A stretch of 64,000 nucleotides of DNA from Bowmanella dokdonensis. GTDB taxonomy: Bacteria > Pseudomonadota > Gammaproteobacteria > Enterobacterales > Alteromonadaceae. Positions 17,447 to 25,966 of this stretch are shown here, in pieces (the first letter of the stretch is position 1; every line of letters starts with the position of its first letter). The stretch is from NCBI RefSeq assembly GCF_017254865.1, contig NZ_JAFKCV010000014.1, positions 42,032-106,031 on the forward strand, written 5' to 3'. The translations under genes were made by a program, and so were the position numbers. The notes beneath the pieces are model-generated. The model saw nothing but the letters and a program-made list of their open reading frames with translations. It was not told the origin of the DNA and made no database searches.

Positions 17447-18664
17447 ATGCAAGCTATCAGTTCATCCCATGTCTACCCGAAGTTATTTGTACTGATCGTT
17501 CTTCTGCTGTGTGCGCTGTCATGGACAGGCTCTGTGGACTTTATCGCCACCGGCTATCTGAACGACTCGATAGTCGACGCGGGCCTGGCATTTGGTTCTG
17601 CCAGATTGATGAATGCCGGGGTCTCTGTACTGCAATCAACCACACTGAGCATACAGTTCTTCGGCGGTACTTCTATTTCCATTGGCGAAGTATTGGACCC
17701 ACTGAACGATATGGTGGAGGACTTCTCCACTGTTATGAAATATGCCATAGGTTCACTGCTTGTACAGAAAGTGATGCTGGAAATAGTCCGGACCAGCTTT
17801 TTCAATATTGTTCTGACCTTATCTGGCGGTGTTGTTATAGGCACGGTACTTTACGGCGCAGCCAGATATCAGTTAATCGCTTTTAAGACCTTCATCACTT
17901 TTGTCGCCTTACGCTATTTGGTTGTGCTGATGGCACTTTTGAGCGGGATGTTTGGGCAAATATTTCTGGATGAATATATCAAGAAAGACCTGCAAGCTCT
18001 GGAGATGGCCCAGTCAAACATCACTGAATTAGATCCACAACCCGTTATCCCCGAAAACCTTCGCCTCGAACTCGAGGCTGATATTCAGTCACGTGGTGCA
18101 GAGAAAAAAATTCTGGCACAGGAGATTGCGGAATTGGAAACGCTTAGCCAGGAAAAAGCACAAACCTTAGAGAAATATACCAGCGAGTACGAGGAGTACC
18201 CTCTTTCACAGCGGTACAACCTCTTGTCAATGTCGGAGGAAGTTAAAGAGGCTGCAGCCCAAAAAGAGATGGCTGAAACCGAATATAAGATTGTGGTTCA
18301 GCAGTTGGCTGCTGCCGAACTCAGGCAGAGTAAGCTTGACGCCGAGATCAGTACCCTTGAACGCCAGTTAAGCGGCGAATCATCCGGCTTCTTTGAAGAT
18401 GTTGGCAGCGCAGTATCATCTGCTTCTAAAAAGCTTATTCAATTGAAGAATAAGTTTTCATATGAATCACTGAAAGGCACTATCGGCAACGCCACTGATT
18501 CAATGTTTAACGCCATCGTGTCTTTTGTGATGCGATCGATACTCTTCCCACTGCTATTTCTCTACCTGGTCACAAAACTATTCAGGATGATCTGGAATAT
18601 AGACCTGGTTAAACGCATGCAACAAACAAAAGGTAGAACAACCTCCCCGGAGTACAATTATTAG
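17447..18664 (+). CDS. Membrane protein with central coiled coil, function unknown
   Basis: Protein of 405 residues. The ATG at 17447 is preferred because AAGGAG ends 7 bases before it; a GTG 6 bases upstream is too close to that site. Hydrophobic segments lie at about 12-30, 120-140, 148-172 and 355-380. Between the third and fourth is a long charged heptad-rich region (about 180-320, e.g. 'SRGAEKKILAQEIAELETL') that should form a coiled coil. A short basic tail follows the last segment. No known family was recognised. Neighbours are unrelated single genes. It may be a membrane-scaffold or tether, but that is speculation. Confidence 0.75.
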   Translation: MQAISSSHVYPKLFVLIVLLLCALSWTGSVDFIATGYLNDSIVDAGLAFGSARLMNAGVSVLQSTTLSIQFFGGTSISIGEVLDPLNDMVEDFSTVMKYAIGSLLVQKVMLEIVRTSFFNIVLTLSGGVVIGTVLYGAARYQLIAFKTFITFVALRYLVVLMALLSGMFGQIFLDEYIKKDLQALEMAQSNITELDPQPVIPENLRLELEADIQSRGAEKKILAQEIAELETLSQEKAQTLEKYTSEYEEYPLSQRYNLLSMSEEVKEAAAQKEMAETEYKIVVQQLAAAELRQSKLDAEISTLERQLSGESSGFFEDVGSAVSSASKKLIQLKNKFSYESLKGTIGNATDSMFNAIVSFVMRSILFPLLFLYLVTKLFRMIWNIDLVKRMQQTKGRTTSPEYNY

Positions 18665-18973
18665 GTCGGCGTCATCCTGATTTTTACCTACACAAAAGGA
18701 AGTTTGGTGCGGAACCTAATGGCGTTTCGGCGTCCCATTTCGCCAAGGGGATCTGCATAGAGCGTAAGTAGCGTAGCTGATGTGGGGCCATAGGTCCCCT
18801 AATCATGCTGTGTTTCATCCTGGCTACCTCTGCGCTCTTTGCGCGAACCAGTCTTTAACCCACAGCCTTCGGTGCTTGATTTTCTCGCGCAGAGACCGCC
18901 AATACGCTAAGAAGAGCAAGATCCTTTTGCTTTGCCTCTGCGGTCTTGCATGCCTTGCGCGAAAAGATATTTG
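18665..18973. other. Spacer between convergent genes
   Basis: Holds no open frame of note. Its right third is a nested palindromic element described separately (18880-18964). An additional CTCTGCGC (18828-18835) is complementary to GCGCAGAG inside that element, so a larger folded transcript end is possible. Confidence 0.5.
18880..18964. repeat. REP-like nested palindrome
   Basis: Three nested inverted repeats share one centre: an outer TTTTCTCGCGCA with TTGCGCGAAAA, a middle AGACCGC with GCGGTCT (18893-18899 and 18940-18946), and an inner AGCAA with TTGCT. This is the architecture of extragenic palindromic (REP-type) elements. Its position between two convergent 3' ends also fits. Copy number elsewhere is unknown. 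Confidence 0.5.
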
Positions 18974-21031
18974 TTAAAGTACGCCTGCCTGGATCACCTC
19001 AGGCTTTTCCGTAAAAGGCTTAATGCCCAGGGTCGGGTACACCTCAGTCGGGAAATAGAACACCCCGCCGCGGGACACCAGGCTGATGGTCTTAATGTCC
19101 TTGAAGTTCTCGATGGGGTTGCCGGGCACCACAAAAAAGTCGGCCAGTTTGCCGGGCTCGATACTGCCTCTGTCCTCATGGCCCAGGTATCTGGCCATAT
19201 CATAGCTGCCCAGCTTCAGCAGTTCGGCCGGTGAATAACCCAGTTGCTGGTACAGCTCCAGCTCCCGGTGCAGGTTAAAAGCGCCGCCCAAATCTGTGCC
19301 GGGCAGCAGCAAAATGCCCCGCTCCTTCATCATTTTCAAAGTCGTCAGGATCTGCTCGTAGGCGCCGCGGTAGGCTTCATCCTGCTCGGGGCCGGCGATC
19401 TTGGCCAGGGATACCTTGGCGGCGCGCTGGGCACCCGGGGGCATATGCCCGATGTAATCCGTGACGCCGGCGCGGGTTTCGCCGTTGCGGGACAGTAGCA
19501 GGTATTCGTGGATGGCCAGGGTGGGATCGATGGCGACATTGTTTTTAACCATCAGATCCAGGGTTTCGCTGACCTTGTCACTGGTCAGGTCCAGCTTAGG
19601 CAGCCTGTCCAGGGCCGTAAGGCGCAGCAGGGTGCGGGTATCTTCATCCGGTGCCAGCACCCAGCCCAGCATCACCTGGTTGATATGGGTCATCTCATCA
19701 AACCCGGCCTTGATCATGGCATTGGCATTGGAGAACGCCGGCACATGGCCGGTGACCCGCATGCCCAGGCGCTTGGCCTCTTCGGCAATGGCCGGGGCCC
19801 ACTCTCCTTTTATGCTGTTATAGAGCTTGACCCCGTCAAAGCCATGTTCTTTGTAGGTGTGTACCGCCGCTATGGCCTGCTGCTGGTTTTCCACCAGGAT
19901 ACCGTTGTTATTATTGGACGGGCTCTTGCCCTCGATCATGCCATAGCGGGTTACACGGGGACCGGCCAGCACACCGCTGTCGATCTTGGCTTTGAGCTCG
20001 GCCAGCACTTCCAGGGCATTGCCCATATCCCGCACCGACGTGACCCCGGCCAGTACATTCATCAGGCCGTCGTCATCGCCGGTATGGCTGTGCATTTCAT
20101 ACAGGCCCGGCACCAGGGTGCCGCCGGCGCCATCGATGACGGTCTCGCCCTGCTGACTGGCCTCCAGTGGCTCAATGGCGGCAATACGGTCCCCCTCCAC
20201 CAGCACCGATACAGGCTCTGACAGACTCAGACTCTGTGGCTGGAACACCCGCACGTCACGGATACGCACCGGTCCCTTATACTGGTGAGCAAACTCGGCC
20301 TGAATGGACTCGAAGCGTTCGGTTGAGTATTTGGCCGATAGCTGGCGGAGTCGCGCTTCCTCGCCTTCAAAGCCTTCGCGGATCACAATAAAGCGCGGGG
20401 TGATATAGGCAAAAAACTGCTGCTGGTCGTCCAGGATCAGATAATCCGGATCCAGGTCAGCCCCGGACAGGGCATAGGTGCTAAGCGACAGCTTGCCCCC
20501 CGGCCCCGCGACGTCAAGGATTTCCAGTTGATTCAGGGTCAGGGTGCCGGCAGGCAACGCCGCCATGGCCTGTCCGTCTGTCTGCAATAACGCCCTGGCA
20601 TGGATATAGGCTTTGTAGGGACTGCTGTTTTGTGGCACATAAAGCGCGGGCTCTTCCAGGCTGGCTTCACCCGGGCCGGTGGCGTCCCGCCAAACGGCCT
20701 GGCCGGCGTTGATTTGCATCTGTTCCTCAACCGGGTTGCCGAAGGTGGTGTTGCCGCTGACGGTCCAGCTTTGCGGTATACCCTGGGCGCTCAGGCTGAT
20801 TTGTTCTTTCGCTGCCGGGCCGCGGCCATTACTCTTGAAATCATAATCCACCTGAATCTCACTGCCCTGATGGACGGCGTGCAGGTGGCCCACCACATTG
20901 CCGTTCAGCATGACCTTATAGCGGTGCTCTTGCGCCGAACCAGCCTGGCTCTGTGCGGTTTCAACTGATTCGGGCGGCTGTGAGCAGCCAAACAACAGGC
21001 CGAGCAAGGCCCCCAGGATAATATTACGCAT
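18974..21031 (-). CDS. Amidohydrolase lipoprotein with N-terminal extension
   Basis: Metal-dependent hydrolase of 685 residues, exported as a lipoprotein (lipobox 'LLFGC', Cys16). About 240 N-terminal residues are an extra, mostly beta region of unknown type. The catalytic TIM-barrel half follows, with 'GTLVPGLYEMHSHTGDDDG' (His-x-His), a lysine in 'GFDGVKLYNS', His in 'RVTGHVPAF', His in 'DEMTHINQV' and the last Asp in 'LLPGTDLGG'. The closing 'GSIEPGKLADFFVV' is typical of imidazolonepropionase/prolidase-like amidohydrolases. The substrate may be a dipeptide or cyclic amide; it cannot be told from sequence. It stands alone. Confidence 0.85.
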   Translation of the reverse strand: MRNIILGALLGLLFGCSQPPESVETAQSQAGSAQEHRYKVMLNGNVVGHLHAVHQGSEIQVDYDFKSNGRGPAAKEQISLSAQGIPQSWTVSGNTTFGNPVEEQMQINAGQAVWRDATGPGEASLEEPALYVPQNSSPYKAYIHARALLQTDGQAMAALPAGTLTLNQLEILDVAGPGGKLSLSTYALSGADLDPDYLILDDQQQFFAYITPRFIVIREGFEGEEARLRQLSAKYSTERFESIQAEFAHQYKGPVRIRDVRVFQPQSLSLSEPVSVLVEGDRIAAIEPLEASQQGETVIDGAGGTLVPGLYEMHSHTGDDDGLMNVLAGVTSVRDMGNALEVLAELKAKIDSGVLAGPRVTRYGMIEGKSPSNNNNGILVENQQQAIAAVHTYKEHGFDGVKLYNSIKGEWAPAIAEEAKRLGMRVTGHVPAFSNANAMIKAGFDEMTHINQVMLGWVLAPDEDTRTLLRLTALDRLPKLDLTSDKVSETLDLMVKNNVAIDPTLAIHEYLLLSRNGETRAGVTDYIGHMPPGAQRAAKVSLAKIAGPEQDEAYRGAYEQILTTLKMMKERGILLLPGTDLGGAFNLHRELELYQQLGYSPAELLKLGSYDMARYLGHEDRGSIEPGKLADFFVVPGNPIENFKDIKTISLVSRGGVFYFPTEVYPTLGIKPFTEKPEVIQAGVL

Positions 21032-21323
21032 TGCACACTCCGAAATGAACAGGAATACCTGTTTTCAGGCCCCCGGCGGCACATCGGCGGCGCAGGAAAC
21101 TGTGAGGTAAAAAGTCAGTCTATAGCGATAGTTGCTGCGCTGACAACCACCGCCGTCGCACCGCCCTGCAACTGAACGGACTGGCCAGGGTTTAAGCCGC
21201 TGCGAGCTCCTAAAACAGTTGCTTACAATTTCCTACACCCCTATACATCTTTACTGCGGCCTTCTTACAGATATTTGCCCCGTCCCCGCGCACAATCTCC
21301 GCCACACATTCAAGGAGACCATT

Positions 21324-21917
21324 ATGTTAAAAACCACACTTTCCACTGTACTTGCCTTCTTTGTTGCCGGGCCGGTTCTGGCTGAGACCCAGCACTCCCC
21401 TCATTCAGTGGGTCTGGTATTGGGTTCCGGCGGCGCCGAGTACAAGAATTCCGATGAAGACGGGAACGGCGTCGATCATCTGTACCTCTACTACCACTAC
21501 AGTCTCAACGAGCAGTTCGGACTCGAGGCAGGATTGTTGGGCGGTACTGAAGGCAGTGACTGGGATTGCCATGATGATGACAGGGACCACCTGGTTTGCC
21601 GTAACAACCGCAAACCGATCTTCGGTTTGGACGCGGAAGATCTGGAATACAGAAGCTTGGTGGCGGCCGCAACCGCCCAGTTTCCCCTGAGCCAGCGCAA
21701 CAGCCTGTACGGTAAACTAGGGGCCCAGTACTATGACTATGAAATCAGCCGGGGCAGCATCAACCTGGCTGATGATTCGGGTCTGGGATTGTACCTGGAA
21801 GCGGGCTGGCAATACCGATGGGACAGCGGCTGGGGCATGAACGTGGGCCTTAAGCATCTGCCCATGGGAGACCTGAAAGTCAACAGCGGTAACGTTGGCG
21901 TCAGCTATCGTTTCTAA
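21324..21917 (+). CDS. Small outer-membrane beta-barrel protein
   Basis: Exported protein of 197 residues. The ATG at 21324 follows AAGGAG by 6 bases and gives a clean signal peptide ending near 'PVLAE' (about 19); the frame is open further upstream but without such a site. The mature part has alternating aromatic strands ('HLYLYYHYSLNEQFGLEAGLLGG', 'RNSLYGKLGAQYYDYEI', 'GLYLEAGWQYRW') and ends in 'VGVSYRF' with C-terminal Phe, as in OmpA-like eight-strand porins and related barrels. A Cys pair sits in a loop (DWDCHDDD and LVCRNN) and may form a disulfide. Function unknown. Confidence 0.75.
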   Translation: MLKTTLSTVLAFFVAGPVLAETQHSPHSVGLVLGSGGAEYKNSDEDGNGVDHLYLYYHYSLNEQFGLEAGLLGGTEGSDWDCHDDDRDHLVCRNNRKPIFGLDAEDLEYRSLVAAATAQFPLSQRNSLYGKLGAQYYDYEISRGSINLADDSGLGLYLEAGWQYRWDSGWGMNVGLKHLPMGDLKVNSGNVGVSYRF

Positions 21918-22066
21918 GCCGCCGGTATCAGCCTGACTTTGTTTTTTGCCGGGACAGGTGTCAGTATTTAACCCGCCTAACCCGGCGTTTCAGCTTAATC
22001 CGGCTTGTCTGAGTATGGGTCGTTTGCCATAGTGGCCCTCTTATTGTTCCTTCAGATGCCCGTATT

Positions 22067-23149
22067 ATGTCCAGAATCCTAGTCGCCAGCTTATTACTCG
22101 GTGCTGCCATGCTGCCCTTCACTGCCACTGCCGCCACCCCCAAGCTCACCCTGGAGGAAGCCAACCGCCTCGCGGCCATGCCGCTGCATTGCCTGCAGGT
22201 GGAGTATCCCAATAAGCTGAACCAGGTACTGGCGGATGCCCAGTATCTGAAAGGCCCGAAGATTCTGCATCCCGCCTTTTACGGCTGTTTCGACTGGCAT
22301 TCCAGCGTGCATGGGCATTGGATGCTGGTGAATCTGCTGCGGCACTTCCCTGACCTCACCGATCAACAGGCCATCCGCCAGGCGCTGCAACAGACTATGA
22401 CCGAGGAAAATATCCAGGCCGAGGTGGCCTATTTTCATATGCCGCAAAACGGCACTTATGAGCGCACCTACGGCTGGGCCTGGCTGCTGAAACTGGCCGA
22501 GGAGCTGCACTTGTGGGACGATCCGCTGGCCCGGCAACTGGAGCAAAACCTGCAGCCGCTGACCAGCCTGATGGTCAGCAAGTACCTGGAATTTCTGCCC
22601 AAGCTGATTTACCCCATTCGCACCGGAGAGCATCCCAATACCGGCTTTGGCCTGTCACTGGCCTATGACTATGCTTCGACCACCGGCCACCAGCCGCTTA
22701 AGGATATGATTGCCCAGCGCGCCAAAGACTGGTTTGCCAATGACAAGGCTTGTCCCCTTGGCTGGGAGCCCAACGGTTTTGATTTTCTGTCCCCCTGCCT
22801 GCAGGAACTGGATGCCATGCGCAAAGTGCTGGACAAAAAAGCCTTCGAGACCTGGCTGGAGGATTTTTTACCCCAACTGGCAGAGAAGGATTTCAGCCTT
22901 GACCCCGCCCGGGTCAGCGATCGCAGTGACGGTAAGCTGGTACACCTGGATGGCCTGAATTTCAGCCGCGCCTGGGTGTTGTATGGCCTGGTGGGCGACT
23001 TCCCGGAAAAATACGCCCACCTGCAAGCCATCGCCGATGAGCACGTGCGTTATTCCCTGCCTTCCATAGTCGACGATAACTACGAGGGCACTCACTGGCT
23101 GGGCAGTTTTGCGGTCTATGCCCTGCAACAGGCCAGGCAACTGGACTGA
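22067..23149 (+). CDS. DUF2891 family exported protein
   Basis: Protein of 360 residues with signal peptide (to about 'TATA', residue 22). The stretches 'FYGCFDWHSSVHGHWML' and 'ERTYGWAWLLKLAEEL' are typical of DUF2891, an all-helical family thought to have an alpha/alpha-barrel fold; no reaction is established. Conserved His and Glu residues ('WHSSVHGHW', 'GEHPNTGFGL') line what would be the cavity. The 3' end is followed by an 11-bp hairpin. It stands between a porin-like gene and the convergent PepSY gene, which gives no functional hint. Confidence 0.8.
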   Translation: MSRILVASLLLGAAMLPFTATAATPKLTLEEANRLAAMPLHCLQVEYPNKLNQVLADAQYLKGPKILHPAFYGCFDWHSSVHGHWMLVNLLRHFPDLTDQQAIRQALQQTMTEENIQAEVAYFHMPQNGTYERTYGWAWLLKLAEELHLWDDPLARQLEQNLQPLTSLMVSKYLEFLPKLIYPIRTGEHPNTGFGLSLAYDYASTTGHQPLKDMIAQRAKDWFANDKACPLGWEPNGFDFLSPCLQELDAMRKVLDKKAFETWLEDFLPQLAEKDFSLDPARVSDRSDGKLVHLDGLNFSRAWVLYGLVGDFPEKYAHLQAIADEHVRYSLPSIVDDNYEGTHWLGSFAVYALQQARQLD

Positions 23150-23155
23150 CACCAG

Positions 23156-23185
23156 ACAGCCGGTAATCCAGGGGTTGCCGGCTGT
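23156..23185. terminator. Hairpin between convergent DUF2891 and PepSY genes
   Basis: ACAGCCGG pairs with CCGGCTGT, extended inward by TAA/TTG with one wobble pair. The T-run is weak (TTAGCTT), so termination strength is uncertain. Confidence 0.5.
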
Positions 23186-23205
23186 TAGCTTATCAGCGGT
23201 GTCAG

Positions 23206-23742
23206 CTAAATTAGCTCTCTGGTTTTTCTTTGCTTGTTCTTGCTGTATTTACTTTTCAAAGTTGTAAACAACAACACGCCGCCGCTGCACCACATGATGA
23301 ACAGCACAATGGCCGCCGGCAAAAACACCCAGAGTTTCGCCGCATCGGCAAACCAACTGCCATCGTGAATGGCTTCGATGATATCGGAGCGTCTGTAAGC
23401 CACTTGCAGTACGTCACCGCTTGTGGCGTCGATTTGCGCTTCCCATTTGTTGACGGCTAAGACTTTTATCAGGCCCTTATCTGGCCGTACATCCAACCGG
23501 TCGATCTGCGTCCAGTCAGACACACTCAACTCCGGGATTGACTGCGCCACGGCCAGGACATGCTCGAAGCTGATGCTGGGTGTGTGTGCCTTACCTTGGT
23601 GCGTCGGAGGCTGGATCCAGTCAGACTGCTTTTTTACCTGCAACAGGATACCGCTGACGATGACAATCACAGAGGGGATAAAAATCACCAGGGCTAACCA
23701 CAGATGAAGCTGGCGACTGAATTGTCGCAATTTGCTGGACAC
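23206..23742 (-). CDS. PepSY-domain membrane protein
   Basis: Protein of 178 residues with an N-terminal membrane segment ('LWLALVIFIPSVIVIVSGILL', about 14-34), a periplasmic PepSY-type region (about 40-135, 'INKWEAQIDATSGDVLQVAYRRSDIIEAIHDGSWF'-like ending) and a second membrane segment ('LWVFLPAAIVLFIMWCSGGVLLF'). Such PepSY/TM proteins often accompany iron-uptake receptors and may help ferric reduction or chelate release at the inner membrane. It follows the TonB-receptor gene by about 115 bp on the same strand, which supports a metal-uptake pair. Shorter than the usual 350- to 400-residue PepSY_TM reductases. Confidence 0.8.
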   Translation of the reverse strand: MSSKLRQFSRQLHLWLALVIFIPSVIVIVSGILLQVKKQSDWIQPPTHQGKAHTPSISFEHVLAVAQSIPELSVSDWTQIDRLDVRPDKGLIKVLAVNKWEAQIDATSGDVLQVAYRRSDIIEAIHDGSWFADAAKLWVFLPAAIVLFIMWCSGGVLLFTTLKSKYSKNKQRKTRELI

Positions 23743-23856
23743 GGCTAATTACCACCCCTGAATCTAAATTCGCCGCGTAGCATAGCGGTTTGCGGGCTAA
23801 AGTTCGAATCCCTCATCGCTGCGTCAGTGACGCTGGGCGCATTGGAGGGCCGGTCA

Positions 23857-25737
23857 CTAAAAGAGATAGTCAACTGACAGGTGCAGGTCTCTGCCTTTGG
23901 CAAAGGGTGCCAGATCATCGCGAGCGGTGACATACTGCCTGTTGGTCAGATTGGTTAAATTGACCGAAATTTCGAGGCTGTCGCTGAGCTGATAATGGTA
24001 ACCGGCGTCAATGGTGGTGGCGTCCGCAAGCTGCAACTCCCCCTCTGCCAGCTCATCACTCGACTGCCTGTGCGTCAAGGCAATAAATCCCTGACTTCGC
24101 TCGCCAAACGCCGTCAGGGCAAGTCGGTGCTTTGCCGGAGGTATATCGGCAATTCGCTGACCCTGGGGGTTCACCCCCTCTAACCACTGCCCGGAAACAT
24201 CCAGGTTCCAGTGTAGTTGGCTCAGATTGAACTCGATCCCACCCTGGTAGCTCAGACCCCTTACCCGGGCACTGGCGATATTGCGATAGACAAACTGATC
24301 ATCGGCCTGGTTAACCCGTTCGATATAATCATTAATATTTTGTTCAAACAGGGTTATCGACAGGCCAACCGCCTTACTCTGATAGATCAGACTGGTCTGG
24401 GCATTGATCGCCGTCTCTGTGGTTAAATCGACTGAACCTTTGACGGTGCCTCTGGGTGTGGTGCCGTCATAATAGCGCTCGGTTAAGCTAGGTACACGAT
24501 AGGCATGACTGAGATAACCCGCCCATTGCCAGTTTGCATTAAGTGTATGTGCATAGCCGATAAACCCACTCAGGTTGGTATCTTCACTGGTGTGTGAGAA
24601 GAGGTTGTCATGTTGGTATTGCTGCGCCAGTCTGGCGCCCCCTACCCAGGTGCCCTGCCCTGCTTCGCGGACGAATTCTGAGGCCACAAACGCCTGCCAC
24701 TGCTGTGCATCCAGGTTGAGTCGTGCAAACGTTTCGTCACCAGCACTGTCCACTTCCCGCTCAAAAACCTTCACTCCGGTTCTTGCATCAATACCAGCAC
24801 GCCAACTTAGCAGGGTTTGGCCGTATTTAAGTTCGTCATTCAGTTGCAGGCCAAGATCCAGAGCATCGTTACTCACCCTGTTAACGCGTTTGCCCGGGCG
24901 ATCAACCAGGGTCAGCTGTTTGCTGTCATGCAGATAGAAAGTGGTGTTCAGCCAATCGAATTGTACTTTGCCCAACAGGTGGTCGTTGGCCGGATAGAGG
25001 GTAATACGCTTGGCGGGAGCATCACTACTGGCCTTGGCGATATTATTGGCCGAGGAATAAAGCAGCAGGCCTTCACGCAGCTTGCCGGTGTCCATGCGCT
25101 TGCGAAGGGCAATACTCTGTTGCTCAAAGCGATCCAGAATCGCATCACCCTTTGCATCCTGACTGTTATTTGCATGGCGATGATTGAGCAGATAGCTGAG
25201 GCCTTCATCTGCGACGTTTCCCTGCACCTGCACTTCCCGGTAATCGGCAAGATGCCCATAGCTGTAGGTCAGTGCATGTTGCTGTGGAGTGGCAAGTATC
25301 AGATCGATTCCCCCGCCAATGGCCCCGGATCCCAGTTGGGTCGATGCAGCGCCCTGGGTGATATATGCCTGGCTGATAAAGGCAGGGGGGATAAATTCGA
25401 CAGCGGTACCGGCGCGTCTTTCCGTATAAATGGGGACCCCTTCGACCAGAGTCTGGATACGCCAGCGGGCAAAGCCGCGAATATTGACGGTTTGGAACAG
25501 GCCCCCCTGCCCATTGAGGTTGACCAAAGGGGATTGCTCCAGCAACGTCGCCAAGCTGTCGGCACTGAAGCTGGTTTCATCTATGGCCTTTTGCTCTGGC
25601 AAGACTTTTGACACAGACCTTTGGTAATGAGGCGCTTGCTCAGTGACCTCTATGCGATCATCCAGAAACTCCGCTGACGCCAAGGGGACCACAAGAAAAC
25701 TACTGACAAGGAAAAATCTTAACTGCATAACAATCAT
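23857..25737 (-). CDS. TonB-dependent receptor, probably metal-chelate uptake
   Basis: Outer-membrane receptor of 626 residues (an ATG at codon 4 is an equal start candidate). It has a signal peptide ending near 'LASA', a plug domain (about 35-160, with 'VNIRGFARWRIQTLVEGVPIYTERR' and 'GAASTQLGSGAIGGGIDL') and a barrel ending 'RDLHLSVDYLF' with the C-terminal Phe. It lacks the STN signalling domain, so it does not work with an anti-sigma factor. Together with the downstream PepSY protein it most likely imports an iron or other metal chelate. No Fur-box could be recognised with confidence upstream. Confidence 0.88.
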   Translation of the reverse strand: MIVMQLRFFLVSSFLVVPLASAEFLDDRIEVTEQAPHYQRSVSKVLPEQKAIDETSFSADSLATLLEQSPLVNLNGQGGLFQTVNIRGFARWRIQTLVEGVPIYTERRAGTAVEFIPPAFISQAYITQGAASTQLGSGAIGGGIDLILATPQQHALTYSYGHLADYREVQVQGNVADEGLSYLLNHRHANNSQDAKGDAILDRFEQQSIALRKRMDTGKLREGLLLYSSANNIAKASSDAPAKRITLYPANDHLLGKVQFDWLNTTFYLHDSKQLTLVDRPGKRVNRVSNDALDLGLQLNDELKYGQTLLSWRAGIDARTGVKVFEREVDSAGDETFARLNLDAQQWQAFVASEFVREAGQGTWVGGARLAQQYQHDNLFSHTSEDTNLSGFIGYAHTLNANWQWAGYLSHAYRVPSLTERYYDGTTPRGTVKGSVDLTTETAINAQTSLIYQSKAVGLSITLFEQNINDYIERVNQADDQFVYRNIASARVRGLSYQGGIEFNLSQLHWNLDVSGQWLEGVNPQGQRIADIPPAKHRLALTAFGERSQGFIALTHRQSSDELAEGELQLADATTIDAGYHYQLSDSLEISVNLTNLTNRQYVTARDDLAPFAKGRDLHLSVDYLF

Positions 25738-25966
25738 AAAGTGGGTTGTTTACTGCCCTGAAGTTACTGGGCTTTCCAGCCGTTATCCGGCCCGGCACAA
25801 GCTAAACCAGTGATGCCTGTTTTGCGCTGGAAATCAGCTAAGCATGCCAATTAATCAGATGAGTTCACACAAGGTATCGGTGGACTTCTGTTATCTTCCG
25901 TTGCTGGATGATAAAAATTCTCTAACTGTCTGTAGATACTAATAATTACCCTGCTTGAGGAATGAC

